A stretch of 64,000 nucleotides of DNA from CBDDBX01 sp965225955 (lineage in GTDB: Bacteria; Acidobacteriota; Aminicenantia; UBA2199), in assembly GCA_965225955.1 (NCBI GenBank), contig CBDDBX010000001.1, positions 137,533 through 201,532 on the forward strand. Direction: 5' to 3'. Each line of letters starts with the position of its first letter. Positions within the stretch are counted from its first letter, which is position 1. Shown piece by piece: positions 16,942 through 24,888 of the stretch. The notes beneath the pieces were generated by a model, which ran no database searches, was not told the origin of the DNA, and worked only from the letters and a program-made list of their open reading frames with translations. The translations under genes and the position numbers were made by a program.

Positions 16942-17790
16942 ATGGGCGAACTAGATTGTATTGAGAGTAAGATTTCTTTATTAGATGACATAATTGATTT
17001 CGATGAGATTGTAGATGATTTTTTAAGTGAATCTTTTAAAGAAGAAGATAGGTTACAAAGTGATGAAATAAATCATAAGAAAAATTATTATAGAAGTTTG
17101 AATTATAGGTTTACTACAATTTATAATTTAGACATTTTACATCCCGATAATGGTTATAGTCAGTTACATGTCAATTCTGATAATGAGAATAAAGTAAAAA
17201 GGTATTTACATCGTTTTTTAACATTGAAAGATTTAAATGGTGGAGAAAATGCAAATACAGATGGTTCAGCAGAACTATTTGAATGCATATCTGCAAATGC
17301 AGTAAAAAATTATCTGGGCCAAGACTCTAATATAATTATGGTTGGAGAAGGGAAATCAAATTTAACAGAAAGTAAATTGAAAGAAATTATTGATCAAATG
17401 AAAGAGAAGACAGGTTCATTTTGTCATCTACCAGATCAAGCTAAAGATGATGGTGTTGATTTTATTGTTTACAAGCCTCTTGATCCCAGAAATGTTGGTA
17501 ATAATGTTTTTTTAGGACAAGCGTGTGTAGGGAAACATTATCAGTATAAGAGATCAATAGCTGATCGATGGAGGTCAGAATATATAACTTTTGCTGTAAA
17601 ACCCCCAACAACTATACTCAGTGTGGTCTGTTTTTTAGAGCAAGATCAATTAAGAAAAGTACATTCAAACTTTTCAGGCTCTATAATATTTGATAGAGGT
17701 CGAATTCTAAGGTATTATGATATTTCTGATGATGAGTTAAATAAACGTATTATTAATCATATAGATAATATAACCTTTGAGGAAATGTAA
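16942..17790 (+). CDS. Putative restriction endonuclease of the methyltransferase cassette
   Basis: I do not recognise this 282-residue protein by family. It lies between the ParB-like gene (7 bases away) and a C5-methyltransferase whose start is almost at its stop. Residues about 165-205 read DDGVDFIVYKPLD followed by FLGQACVGKHYQYK. An Asp, then a Gln and a Lys on neighbouring strands (D-x(~20)-Q-x-x-x-G-K), would suit a variant PD-(D/E)XK nuclease site. A type II restriction enzyme is the simplest explanation given the neighbour. The N-terminal 90 residues are acidic, then polar. No zinc finger, membrane segment or HNH motif is visible. It could instead be a regulator of the cassette. Confidence 0.5.
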   Translation: MGELDCIESKISLLDDIIDFDEIVDDFLSESFKEEDRLQSDEINHKKNYYRSLNYRFTTIYNLDILHPDNGYSQLHVNSDNENKVKRYLHRFLTLKDLNGGENANTDGSAELFECISANAVKNYLGQDSNIIMVGEGKSNLTESKLKEIIDQMKEKTGSFCHLPDQAKDDGVDFIVYKPLDPRNVGNNVFLGQACVGKHYQYKRSIADRWRSEYITFAVKPPTTILSVVCFLEQDQLRKVHSNFSGSIIFDRGRILRYYDISDDELNKRIINHIDNITFEEM

Positions 17791-17791
17791 T

Positions 17792-19111
17792 TTGAGATAT
17801 ATAGATTTATTTGCAGGTATTGGTGGATTTCATGTCGCTTTACATAATTTAGGCCATGAATGTGTCTTTGCTTCGGAATTAAGTGAAGAGTTACAAGATC
17901 TTTATGAGAGAAATCATGGTTTAGAATGCCACGGTGATATTACAAAAATTGCTGTTGAGAATATACCTGAACATGATATCTTATGTGCAGGATTCCCTTG
18001 TCAAACATTTTCTAAGGCTGGCAATCAAAAAGGTATGAAAGAAGCAAGAGGTAAATTATTTGATGAAATAATAAAAATTCTTACTTTTCATAGACCCAGA
18101 TATTTTTTATTAGAAAATGTAAGAAACTTAATTACTCATGATAAAGGAAAGACGTGGGAGTATATTTCAACATCATTATCTGAATTGGGATATGCTATAG
18201 ACAAAAGAATTTTGTCACCACATTTTATTAATATACCGCAACATAGAGAACGAATTTTCATAGTTGGTAGCTTAAACAATTCTGATATCGATAATATCAA
18301 ATGGCCAGAACAAGAAGAGTATCATACTTCTATTCGAAGTATTATAAATGATGATGAAGTTGAGTCTAATTTAGAAACAGATAAAATTGAAGTTTTAAAA
18401 GTGTGGCAAGAGTTTCTTGATTGTTTCCCAGAGAATTCAGATCCCTATACACCTCTTTGGTCAATGGAGTTTGGAGCCACATATCCATTAAAACAAAATT
18501 GGGGGGCTTTATCTTTAAGTGAATGGCAAAAGTATAAAGGAAGTTATGGATATCCACTTTCATTATGTAGCTCAATTAAAGAAGTTTGGGAACATCTTCC
18601 AAACTATGTAAAGACTCAAGATGGAATACCTCCTAGGTGGAAACAGATTTTTTTAAGAAATAATAGGCGTTTCTTTCATAAATCAAAAGCATTTATTAAA
18701 CCTGAAATAATTGATAAAATAAAAGATTTCAAACAAGAAAGTTGGAAGAAATTTGAGTGGCATTGTCAAGGTTTGAATAAAGACTTTAAGGATAAGCTTA
18801 TTCAATTCAGAGGTTCGGGGATAAGAGTAAAAAAAGAAGATTATTTACCATCTCTAGTAACTATTCGTACGCAGATACCTATTATAGGCGAATATATGAG
18901 ATACCTTCGATCAGAAGAAGGTGCAAGAGTGCAATCCCTTCCAGAAGAAATACTGTTACCTACTTCAAAAGCTGGACAATTTAGAGTGCTTGGAAATATG
19001 GTAAATATAGAACTGGTTTATAGAGTTGCAGCTGCACTATTAGAGCATACTAGTTGTGTAGAAGAAGTTAGAGAATGTGCACATGTTGATAATCACCGTG
19101 TGGCTATATAA
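17792..19111 (+). CDS. C5-cytosine DNA methyltransferase
   Basis: All core motifs are present: DLFAGIGGFH (motif I), AGFPCQTFSKAG (IV, catalytic Cys), FLLENVRNL (VI), PQHRERIFIVG (VIII), RSEEGARVQSLPEE (IX) and VLGNMVNIELVYRVA (X). The target-recognition region is long (about residues 190-345). It methylates cytosine C5 in a sequence the window cannot reveal, and would protect the host from the neighbouring putative nuclease. The frame is open from a TTG at 17777. I prefer the TTG at 17792 because TGAGGAAA lies about 7 bases upstream and it avoids overlapping the previous gene. Lone methyltransferases exist, but the tight three-gene packing argues for a restriction-modification unit. Confidence 0.93.
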   Translation: MRYIDLFAGIGGFHVALHNLGHECVFASELSEELQDLYERNHGLECHGDITKIAVENIPEHDILCAGFPCQTFSKAGNQKGMKEARGKLFDEIIKILTFHRPRYFLLENVRNLITHDKGKTWEYISTSLSELGYAIDKRILSPHFINIPQHRERIFIVGSLNNSDIDNIKWPEQEEYHTSIRSIINDDEVESNLETDKIEVLKVWQEFLDCFPENSDPYTPLWSMEFGATYPLKQNWGALSLSEWQKYKGSYGYPLSLCSSIKEVWEHLPNYVKTQDGIPPRWKQIFLRNNRRFFHKSKAFIKPEIIDKIKDFKQESWKKFEWHCQGLNKDFKDKLIQFRGSGIRVKKEDYLPSLVTIRTQIPIIGEYMRYLRSEEGARVQSLPEEILLPTSKAGQFRVLGNMVNIELVYRVAAALLEHTSCVEEVRECAHVDNHRVAI

Positions 19112-19169
19112 TCTGTTTTTTTATATAAAGAATAAGTTTTGTAATGACCCCTTCGTTTCTGTACAGTAA

Positions 19170-19370
19170 TTATGCAACATTTTCCTCATCTTTAAAAGCA
19201 ACTGGCGTCATATAGCCCAGAGCTTGATGAGGACGCTTTATCATTATTATCCAGGTTTTATCTTTCTTCTTTTCTACCAAATCCTTCTTAGCCAATAACC
19301 AAATCATACCTACTATATCTGAATAAAAGGCATTGAAATAATGCATGTAGTATGAGTTTTCGAACGCCAA
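19170..19370 (-). pseudogene. Remnant of an IS3-family transposase
   Basis: The minus-strand frame ends with WIIMIKRPHQALGYMTPVAF, the C-terminal signature of IS3-group integrase-core transposases ('R-P-H-x-a-L-g-y-x-t-P-x-x-f'). Only some 30 codons resemble the transposase. The upstream part is unrelated and the catalytic residues are missing. It lies in the transposon cargo close to the right end and marks an earlier insertion that has decayed. Confidence 0.75.
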
Positions 19371-19470
19371 GTCTTGTGATCAGATTTTTTAGTATTAAGT
19401 AATATGCTTTGACTATTTTTAAAGATTATTAAGATAATTAATCTTTCTTGTCAGATTGAATCAGACCTTT

Positions 19471-19540
19471 TATTGCTACAATGGAAAGGTACCCATTAGC
19501 AATTTATTTTGTATGTTTGCAATGTTTTTTGTGATTCACA
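19471..19540. repeat. Right transposon end
   Basis: Read inward from 19540 the end is TGTGAATCACAAAAAAC, then CATTGCAAA (rc of 19516-19524) and ATTGCTAAT (rc of 19495-19503). The first ~25 bases match the left end at most positions, so these are the paired terminal repeats and likely TnsB sites. The comM coding frame resumes at the adjacent CCTCC. Confidence 0.82.
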
Positions 19541-20394
19541 CCTCCACCACTTATACCTACAGAAGATATTGTGTGGTGAGGGTTGCGAAATGGTCTCTGG
19601 CTAATAAGACCTTTTTTATTATCAAGCATTCCTGCAGCACTGTATATCATGGAAGTTTCGATTATCTCCTCTTCAGTCATCTCCGGCAGAATAGAAGGCA
19701 GAGCTTTACTTATCATGGATTTACCTGACCCCGGAGGGCCTATCATCATAAGGTTATGAAAACCTGCCGCAGCAATCTCCATGGCTCTTTTTACCAGATA
19801 CTGTCCTCTGATTTCAGAAAAATCTGCATCGTGTTCAATTACAGAGTTCACAGGTTGGTATTTCTCAGGTGTGAACTCTTCAGGTTGTTTTATAAAACCG
19901 ACTATATCCTGCAGACAGGAGAATGCATATACATCAATACCCTTAATTGAAGTGCCCTCTCTTCTGTTACCTTCTGGAATTATTATGCCTTTATATCCGT
20001 GTTTTTTTGCAAACACTGCAATATTGAGAACCCCCTTAACAGGATTAATTCTACCTTCAAGATTCAGCTCCCCACAGACTATAAAATCCTGAAGAATGCC
20101 ACCGGATAACTGGTAGTGGTTCATAAGAATTGAAGTGGCAATAGGAAGGTCAAGAGATGAGCCCTCTTTCTTAATATCAGCAGGAGAGAGGTTAACAAGA
20201 ATCTTCTTAACTCCCGGGAATTCAAAGCCGGATTTCTTAATAGCAAAGCGGATGCGCTCCCGGCTCTCCTTTACAGCATTATCGGGTAAACCGACAATAG
20301 TAATTCCGGGAATACCTCTAATAAAACCAGATTCAACCTCAATACCAATAACATCCATACCATTAATAACTGCAGAAGTTATTTTACTAACCAT
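19541..20394 (-). pseudogene. comM: comM/yifB 5' part, interrupted by the transposon
   Basis: The first 284 codons of a YifB/ComM AAA+ protein: the Lon-protease-like N-terminal domain (MVSKITSAVINGMDVIGIEV, then ITIVGLPDNAVKESRERI) and the start of the ATPase domain with Walker A in MIGPPGSGKSMISKALP (about residues 214-230). It stops at NPHHTISSVGISGGG, where the element enters, and reads about a dozen codons into the transposon end before a stop. A truncated protein retaining Walker A but not Walker B could still be made but should be inactive. The insertion falls at nucleotide 854 of the 1536-nt gene, between the two ATPase motifs. Confidence 0.93.
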
Positions 20395-20470
20395 ATCGCC
20401 CCCAAAATATAAAAATTAACATATATAATCTAATTCTACAAAATAAACCAAAAACAAGCAAATCTTCGTC

Positions 20471-20629
20471 GGGGACGGTACCTAAAAATATAAAAATTCT
20501 GAGTAGATATTTTTAATCAATCAATTGTTTTGTTGAAAATCATTTAATGAAGTCATCGATAAACTACTGAAAAGTAAAATTCTCTAAATTTCAGTCGGAA
20601 AATTTTATATATTTTTAGGTACCGTCCCC
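20471..20629. repeat. MITE-like inverted repeat with GGGGACGGTACC ends
   Basis: The left arm (20471-20495) begins GGGGACGGTACCTAAAAA. The right arm (20603-20629) is its reverse complement apart from a 2-base AT insertion. They enclose about 107 non-coding AT-rich bases. GGGGACGGTnCC sequences often accompany IS200/REP-associated Y1 transposases, but none is encoded here. A trace of a related sequence (GGGATCGTCCCC) lies near 22452-22465. The right arm supplies the stop codon of the hemerythrin-like gene, so it arrived at that gene's 3' end. Confidence 0.75.
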
Positions 20630-21097
20630 AGAGATAGAGTAGCTATCACTTTTTAGAATATGGTTCTTTATCCAGTATATAAGAAAGTTGACAATCTCCT
20701 GCATTGAGGGAGGGTTACCATCAAAGTATCTCATCTCATAATTTTTAATAGTCTGCATGAATTTCTCATGTTCTGTTTTATGCTTATCTGTATCCCGTGA
20801 ACCGGATCTGGCAAGGTTGTACTCTTCAATAGTGAAATATTCTTCGCCGTATAATTCCAGTGCCTTTATTATTGCACCGGTATTTCTGGTGTTATTTCTC
20901 TTCATAGCCTGAATGCACTCCATTGTTAATCTGATTAAAGCACCATTCTGTTTATTCAGTCTGGATTGACCAATTAAATACTTGTTTGGTAGTGATGATT
21001 CAGGCACTGAGATTCTCCATGTGAATAATATGTATATCTGGTGTCTGTTAGTCAAATAGCTTTGATAAGAATAATTCACTACTGCTTTGAATAACAT
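20615..21097 (-). CDS. Degenerate hemerythrin-like protein
   Basis: The 160-residue frame resembles bacterial hemerythrins, four-helix O2-binding diiron proteins: YLIGQSRLNKQNGALIRL, EEYFTIEEYNLAR, DKHKTEHEKFMQTIKNYEMR and FLIYWIKNHILKSD. HKTEH, the His of NHI and the final Asp match usual iron ligands. The two first His ligands appear changed, however: the usual 'Q-H' reads QN and the usual 'Y-H-F' reads EYF. It would therefore bind iron poorly and may be decaying. The last five codons (SGDGT) and stop come from the inverted repeat. The start is unclear; the 21097 Met is used only because the frame opens there. Confidence 0.6.
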   Translation of the reverse strand: MLFKAVVNYSYQSYLTNRHQIYILFTWRISVPESSLPNKYLIGQSRLNKQNGALIRLTMECIQAMKRNNTRNTGAIIKALELYGEEYFTIEEYNLARSGSRDTDKHKTEHEKFMQTIKNYEMRYFDGNPPSMQEIVNFLIYWIKNHILKSDSYSISGDGT

Positions 21098-21121
21098 AAG
21101 TAATTTCTTTAAAATAAAAAT

Positions 21122-21295
21122 ATGGATACAAATATTATTATCATTCTGGCCTGCTTTTTAATAACCATTGTTGAACTCTTCATTCTCAGGAAATTTCTGA
21201 AACCTGCAGGTAAAGTAATCTGGCTTGCTGTCAGTACAGGTGCTGTAATTAGTAATATTATTCTGGCAGTTGTAGTTATTTATTTTGTTTTATAG
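21122..21295 (+). CDS. Small membrane protein, 57 residues
   Basis: Starts MDTNIIIILACFLITIVELF and ends NIILAVVVIYFVL, so two hydrophobic helices are joined by a short basic loop (ILRKFLKPAGK). There is no strong ribosome site and I recognise no family. It sits between the divergent hemerythrin-like gene and the S12 hydrolase. The clean two-helix pattern argues for a real product, but the evidence is limited to composition. Confidence 0.42.
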   Translation: MDTNIIIILACFLITIVELFILRKFLKPAGKVIWLAVSTGAVISNIILAVVVIYFVL

Positions 21296-21385
21296 TAGTT
21301 AAGTCGATATTTACAAGTGTTTCCTATTTAAATAACTATATTGACTTTGTGGCGTATATCTGATTATAAGGTCATGGAGTTTAAT

Positions 21386-22441
21386 ATGAATAAATTGTTA
21401 TCAGTTGTATTAATTTTTATCACATGTTCCCTCTCAGGAACAGAAATCTCAAATAAACAGAAATTTAATGCGCTTTTAAGAAAGAGTGGTTTTAATGGAG
21501 TTGTTCTGGTTGCAGTAAAAGGAAAAGTTGTCTTCAGGGGAGCTTACGGAGTGGCAGATGTTGAAGGGAAAAGAAAACTGACCTTAAAATCGTCTTTTAA
21601 TCTCGCTTCTGTATCAAAGCAATTTACTGCTACAGCTGTAATGTTGCTGGTAGAAAGGGGTAAAATCAAGCTGGATGCAAATATAGGGATTTACCTGCCA
21701 CAATTGTCATATGCCAGGGAAGTTACTGTGAGACACCTTTTGAATCATACAGCCGGGTTCCCCGATATTTATCGTATACTGAGAATAAGAAACTCCGAAA
21801 AAAGAACTGTTGGAAATGAGGATCTGCTTAATATATTTATGGAAGAAAAACCTGCTCTTCTGTTTAAACCTGGGGAAAGAATGAACTACAGTAATACAGG
21901 TTATATAATACTGGCCAGCCTCATTGAAGCCGTATCAGGACAAAGTTTTGAAGATTTTATGGGGGAAAATATTTTCAAACCATTAAAGATGAATGATACT
22001 TTTGTTTATTATAAAGGTATGAAAAGATTCCCGGGAAAGAATAGAGTCTGGGGACTGAGGAAAGTTGATGGTAAGTTAAGGAAAGATGATCTGATATATT
22101 GTGATGGTATGAGAGGGGATGGAAATATCTACTCTTCAGTCAGGGATCTTTTTAAATGGGATCGGTATTTATATACATATTCGCTTCTAAAAAAGAGTAG
22201 CCTTAAAGAGATGTTTACTCATGGAGTGTTAAATTCAGGTAAAAAGATCTCTTATGGCTTTGGATGGGGATTAAGTAAAGACGGAAAAGTTGTTTCTCAT
22301 GGAGGACGATGGGTTGGGTTTCGTAGTTTTTTTATACGTTATACAGATAGTGAAGATACTATTATTGTACTCATAAACTGCCCATCCAGAACTTCAGGTG
22401 GCATTACTAATGCTTTAAAAAAGGTCTTTCTGAATCGTTAA
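21386..22441 (+). CDS. Secreted beta-lactamase-family (S12) hydrolase
   Basis: The ATG at 21386 follows GGAGTTTAAT and opens a signal peptide (MNKLLSVVLIFITCSLSG); upstream in-frame starts (TTG 21341, ATG 21374) lack this. The catalytic fold shows the SxxK motif in NLASVSKQFTATAV, YxN in MNYSNTGYIIL and a third motif SHGGRWVGF. Together these define a class C/D-Ala-D-Ala-carboxypeptidase-like serine hydrolase acting in the periplasm or outside the cell. True beta-lactamase activity is not implied. It is a separate gene from the hydrolase of the peptide operon, and the two share only family-level features. Confidence 0.82.
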   Translation: MNKLLSVVLIFITCSLSGTEISNKQKFNALLRKSGFNGVVLVAVKGKVVFRGAYGVADVEGKRKLTLKSSFNLASVSKQFTATAVMLLVERGKIKLDANIGIYLPQLSYAREVTVRHLLNHTAGFPDIYRILRIRNSEKRTVGNEDLLNIFMEEKPALLFKPGERMNYSNTGYIILASLIEAVSGQSFEDFMGENIFKPLKMNDTFVYYKGMKRFPGKNRVWGLRKVDGKLRKDDLIYCDGMRGDGNIYSSVRDLFKWDRYLYTYSLLKKSSLKEMFTHGVLNSGKKISYGFGWGLSKDGKVVSHGGRWVGFRSFFIRYTDSEDTIIVLINCPSRTSGGITNALKKVFLNR

Positions 22442-22548
22442 TCATTATCATGAGGGATCGTCCCCGATGTATAAATTTTGTAATTAGTTGGAAATTGAGG
22501 GAAGGGTGAATATATTTTATACAAAACAGTAATGGTAAGGAGAATCTT

Positions 22549-24009
22549 ATGAATTCTGGTGCCGGGCAAAATGAGAAGAGATACCGTAATATTTTTCACT
22601 CTATGAGGGTTGGGGGTATATATTTAACTGTTAACAGGGAAGAGAATTGTATCGAAGTAGAGGACTATAACAGGGCCTTTCTGGAGATTACCGGTATTGA
22701 TAAAGGTGAACTGGAGGTTGAGAGGGGTATTGCAAATCTGCGATGCGGCAGGAGATCTTTGTTTGAAGAGATTTTTGATCTGAAGCATGGCACCGATACT
22801 GTTCTTGATGCTTTCTATGCTCCAAATTCCAGGCAGTTTCTTGTATCTCTGAGTTTCATTGATAAGGATCATATTTTTGCTCTTTTTGAGGATCGGAAAT
22901 TTATCAGGGATCTTGAAGAGAATGTGAGAATTGAACGTAACAGATTGCTGGCAATACTGGATGGAATTGATGATGTAATATATGTCTCTGATCCGGTTAC
23001 TTATGAACTTATCTATGTTAATGATAGTTTTAAGGAGAACTGGGGGGATGATGTAGTTGGAAAGAGATGTCACAAAGTACTTCAGAATATTGATGAGCCC
23101 TGTTCTTTCTGTACGAATCATATTGTTTTTGGAGAGAAGCTGGGGGAGACTTATTACTGGGAGTTTCAGAACAGAGTAACCGAAGAATGGTTCCGTTGTG
23201 CAGATAAGGCAATTCAGTGGCATGACGGGAGAATGGTGAGGTTTGAACTGGCGTCCAATATTTCAAACCTTAAGAGAAGTGAGGCTTCTCTGGCAAAGGC
23301 TATATGTGAATTAAAAAGATCAAATGATGAGCTTCAGCAGTTTGCATATGTTGCATCTCATGACCTGCAGGAGCCGCTCCGCATGATTTCAAGTTATACT
23401 CAGCTTATTGAGGATAAATACAGGGATGTAGTGGACGAAAGAGGCAGGAAGTTTATCCATTATGCTGTTGACGGAGCCAGGAGAATGCAGAACCTGATAA
23501 ATGATCTACTCACTTTTTCAAGGATCTCAACTCACGGGAAGGCCTTTAAAAAAGTGGAACTGGTAGATGTTCTGGATGAGGTGCTGGTTAATCTTCAGAC
23601 TTTAATTAATGAACAGCAGGCTCAGATTGATATTGAAGAGCTACCGGGAGTTCGGGCAGATCACAGTCAGATGGTCAGGTTGTTTCAGAATCTTATACAT
23701 AATGCAATTAAGTTCAGTGGTGAAGAGGTTCCACAGGTTGAGATCAGGTCAGAGCAGAAGGAAGGATATGCTGAAATATCTGTAAAAGATCACGGTATAG
23801 GTTTTGATATGAAATTCCGGGATAAAGTATTTGTTATTTTTCAGACTTTGCATGCAAAACAGGATTATGGTGGAACAGGTATCGGCCTTGCAGTGTGTAA
23901 AAGAATTGTTAATCGTCACAACGGGGAAATTAGTGTTGTATCTGAAAAAGGAGATGGAACGGAGTTTAAAATAAAACTACCTTTAGCAGGAGGAGAGAAT
24001 GAGCTTTAG
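22549..24009 (+). CDS. PAS-domain sensor histidine kinase
   Basis: The 486-residue cytoplasmic kinase has two PAS domains (about residues 8-105 and 122-235). The second contains a CHKVLQN...CSFC cluster of three Cys that may bind a metal or a thiol. A phosphoacceptor block AYVASHDLQEPLRMISSYTQ (His near residue 270) follows, then a HATPase domain with LIHNAIKFSG (N box), KDHGIGFDM (G1) and GGTGIGLAVCK (G2). The phytochrome-type H-box makes it a HisKA-family kinase. Its stop overlaps the following response-regulator start by 11 bases, so the two work together. No membrane segment is visible, so it senses a cytoplasmic signal. Confidence 0.93.
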   Translation: MNSGAGQNEKRYRNIFHSMRVGGIYLTVNREENCIEVEDYNRAFLEITGIDKGELEVERGIANLRCGRRSLFEEIFDLKHGTDTVLDAFYAPNSRQFLVSLSFIDKDHIFALFEDRKFIRDLEENVRIERNRLLAILDGIDDVIYVSDPVTYELIYVNDSFKENWGDDVVGKRCHKVLQNIDEPCSFCTNHIVFGEKLGETYYWEFQNRVTEEWFRCADKAIQWHDGRMVRFELASNISNLKRSEASLAKAICELKRSNDELQQFAYVASHDLQEPLRMISSYTQLIEDKYRDVVDERGRKFIHYAVDGARRMQNLINDLLTFSRISTHGKAFKKVELVDVLDEVLVNLQTLINEQQAQIDIEELPGVRADHSQMVRLFQNLIHNAIKFSGEEVPQVEIRSEQKEGYAEISVKDHGIGFDMKFRDKVFVIFQTLHAKQDYGGTGIGLAVCKRIVNRHNGEISVVSEKGDGTEFKIKLPLAGGENEL

Positions 24010-24457
24010 TATGGGAAAACCGATTGAAATACTTCTGGTTGAGGATAATCCGGGGGATGTGGAGTTAACCAGAGTTGCTATGGAGGATAGTAAGCTTATT
24101 AACCAGCTTCATGTTGTTGCGGACGGTGAAGAGGCTATGAGTTTTCTTAAAAGAAGAGATAGGTATAGTGATTACAGCAGGCCGGATCTCATTATTCTTG
24201 ATCTCAATCTTCCAAGAAAAGATGGCAGGGAAGTTCTTGAAGAGATAAAGAAGGATGAGGAGCTTAAACAGATTCCTGTTGTAGTACTTACTACTTCCGG
24301 TGCAGAGGAGGATATTCTTAAATCCTATAATCTATATGCAAACTGCTATATAGTTAAGCCTCTGGATTTTCAGAATTTTCAGAAAGTTGTGCAGAATATT
24401 GAAAAGTTCTGGGTAAGTATTGTGAAGTTACCTGAGGGGAATAATCAGGCTAACTGA
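23999..24457 (+). CDS. Single-domain response regulator (Rcp1/CheY type)
   Basis: Start preceded by AGGAGGAGA inside the kinase gene. It is a receiver domain only: ILLVEDNPGDVELTRVAME (acidic pocket), LIILDLNLPRKDG (phospho-Asp), VVLTTSGAEED (Thr) and YIVKPLDFQNF (Lys). The 'EDNPGD' opening and short length match Rcp1-type regulators that take phosphate from phytochrome-like kinases, such as the one it overlaps. No output domain, so it acts by protein contact or as a phosphorelay step. Confidence 0.9.
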   Translation: MSFSMGKPIEILLVEDNPGDVELTRVAMEDSKLINQLHVVADGEEAMSFLKRRDRYSDYSRPDLIILDLNLPRKDGREVLEEIKKDEELKQIPVVVLTTSGAEEDILKSYNLYANCYIVKPLDFQNFQKVVQNIEKFWVSIVKLPEGNNQAN

Positions 24458-24477
24458 GTGCCTGTAGGAGTACTGAT

Positions 24478-24888
24478 ATGAATATTCTCATTCTGGAAGA
24501 TAATCCGGGAGACGCAGATCTTATAAAGGAGTATCTTCTGGATGCTACAGATCTTTTTGTTAATACAGATTGCAGAGCATACCTTTCTGAATCTCTTGAA
24601 CCTATCGGGGAAGGTAGATACGATATTGTACTTCTTGATCTGGGGTTACCTGATTCTCAGGGACTTAATACTCTTGAGAAAGTGCTTGAAGTAAGAGGAG
24701 AACAGATTGTAATTGTTCTTACAGGAATGTCAGATATTGAAGTTGGTGTGGAGGCTCTGAAAATAGGAGCTGTGGATTATCTTTTTAAGGGGATGATGTC
24801 CAGTAGTCTGCTGGTTAAGTCCATAATGTTTTCTCTTGAGAGATTTAAAGAGAGAGGATATCTGAGATTTGTTAAAGATATTTTCTGA
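24478..24888 (+). CDS. Single-domain response regulator
   Basis: Another receiver domain of 136 residues: NILILEDNPGDADLIKEYLL, YDIVLLDLGLPDSQG (phospho-Asp), VIVLTGMSDIEVG and AVDYLFKGMMSSSLL. The 'DNPGD' start and the Leu-Asp-Leu-Gly-Leu-Pro-Asp phosphorylation block match receivers found at the N-terminus of large hybrid kinases. It ends 20 bases inside the frame of the next kinase gene, which begins with a TTG and lacks its own clear start. The pair may once have been one receiver-kinase protein. Confidence 0.82.
   Translation: MNILILEDNPGDADLIKEYLLDATDLFVNTDCRAYLSESLEPIGEGRYDIVLLDLGLPDSQGLNTLEKVLEVRGEQIVIVLTGMSDIEVGVEALKIGAVDYLFKGMMSSSLLVKSIMFSLERFKERGYLRFVKDIF

Larger units (their letters stand above)
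8928..19540. mobile_element. Complete Tn7-like transposon inserted in comM (10,613 bp)
   Basis: The element starts TGTGATTTATAAA and ends GTGATTCACA, that is, TGTGA...TCACA termini like Tn7 relatives. It is bounded by a direct 5-bp CCTCC (8923-8927 and 19541-19545), the duplication length made by Tn7. It encodes TnsA-, TnsB-, TnsC- and TniQ/TnsD-like proteins in Tn7 order on the + strand, plus a TnsE-like protein on the minus strand. The cargo, between tnsE and the right end, is a ParB-like/putative nuclease/C5-methyltransferase cassette and an IS3-family relic. No CRISPR array or cas gene lies inside. Cutting out the element and one CCTCC restores comM in frame. Confidence 0.93.

Noticed and set aside
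8928..19540. CRISPR-associated (CAST-type) transposon
   Set aside because: No Cas12k, Cascade gene or repeat array lies inside; target choice is explained by a TniQ/TnsD-type protein and tnsE.
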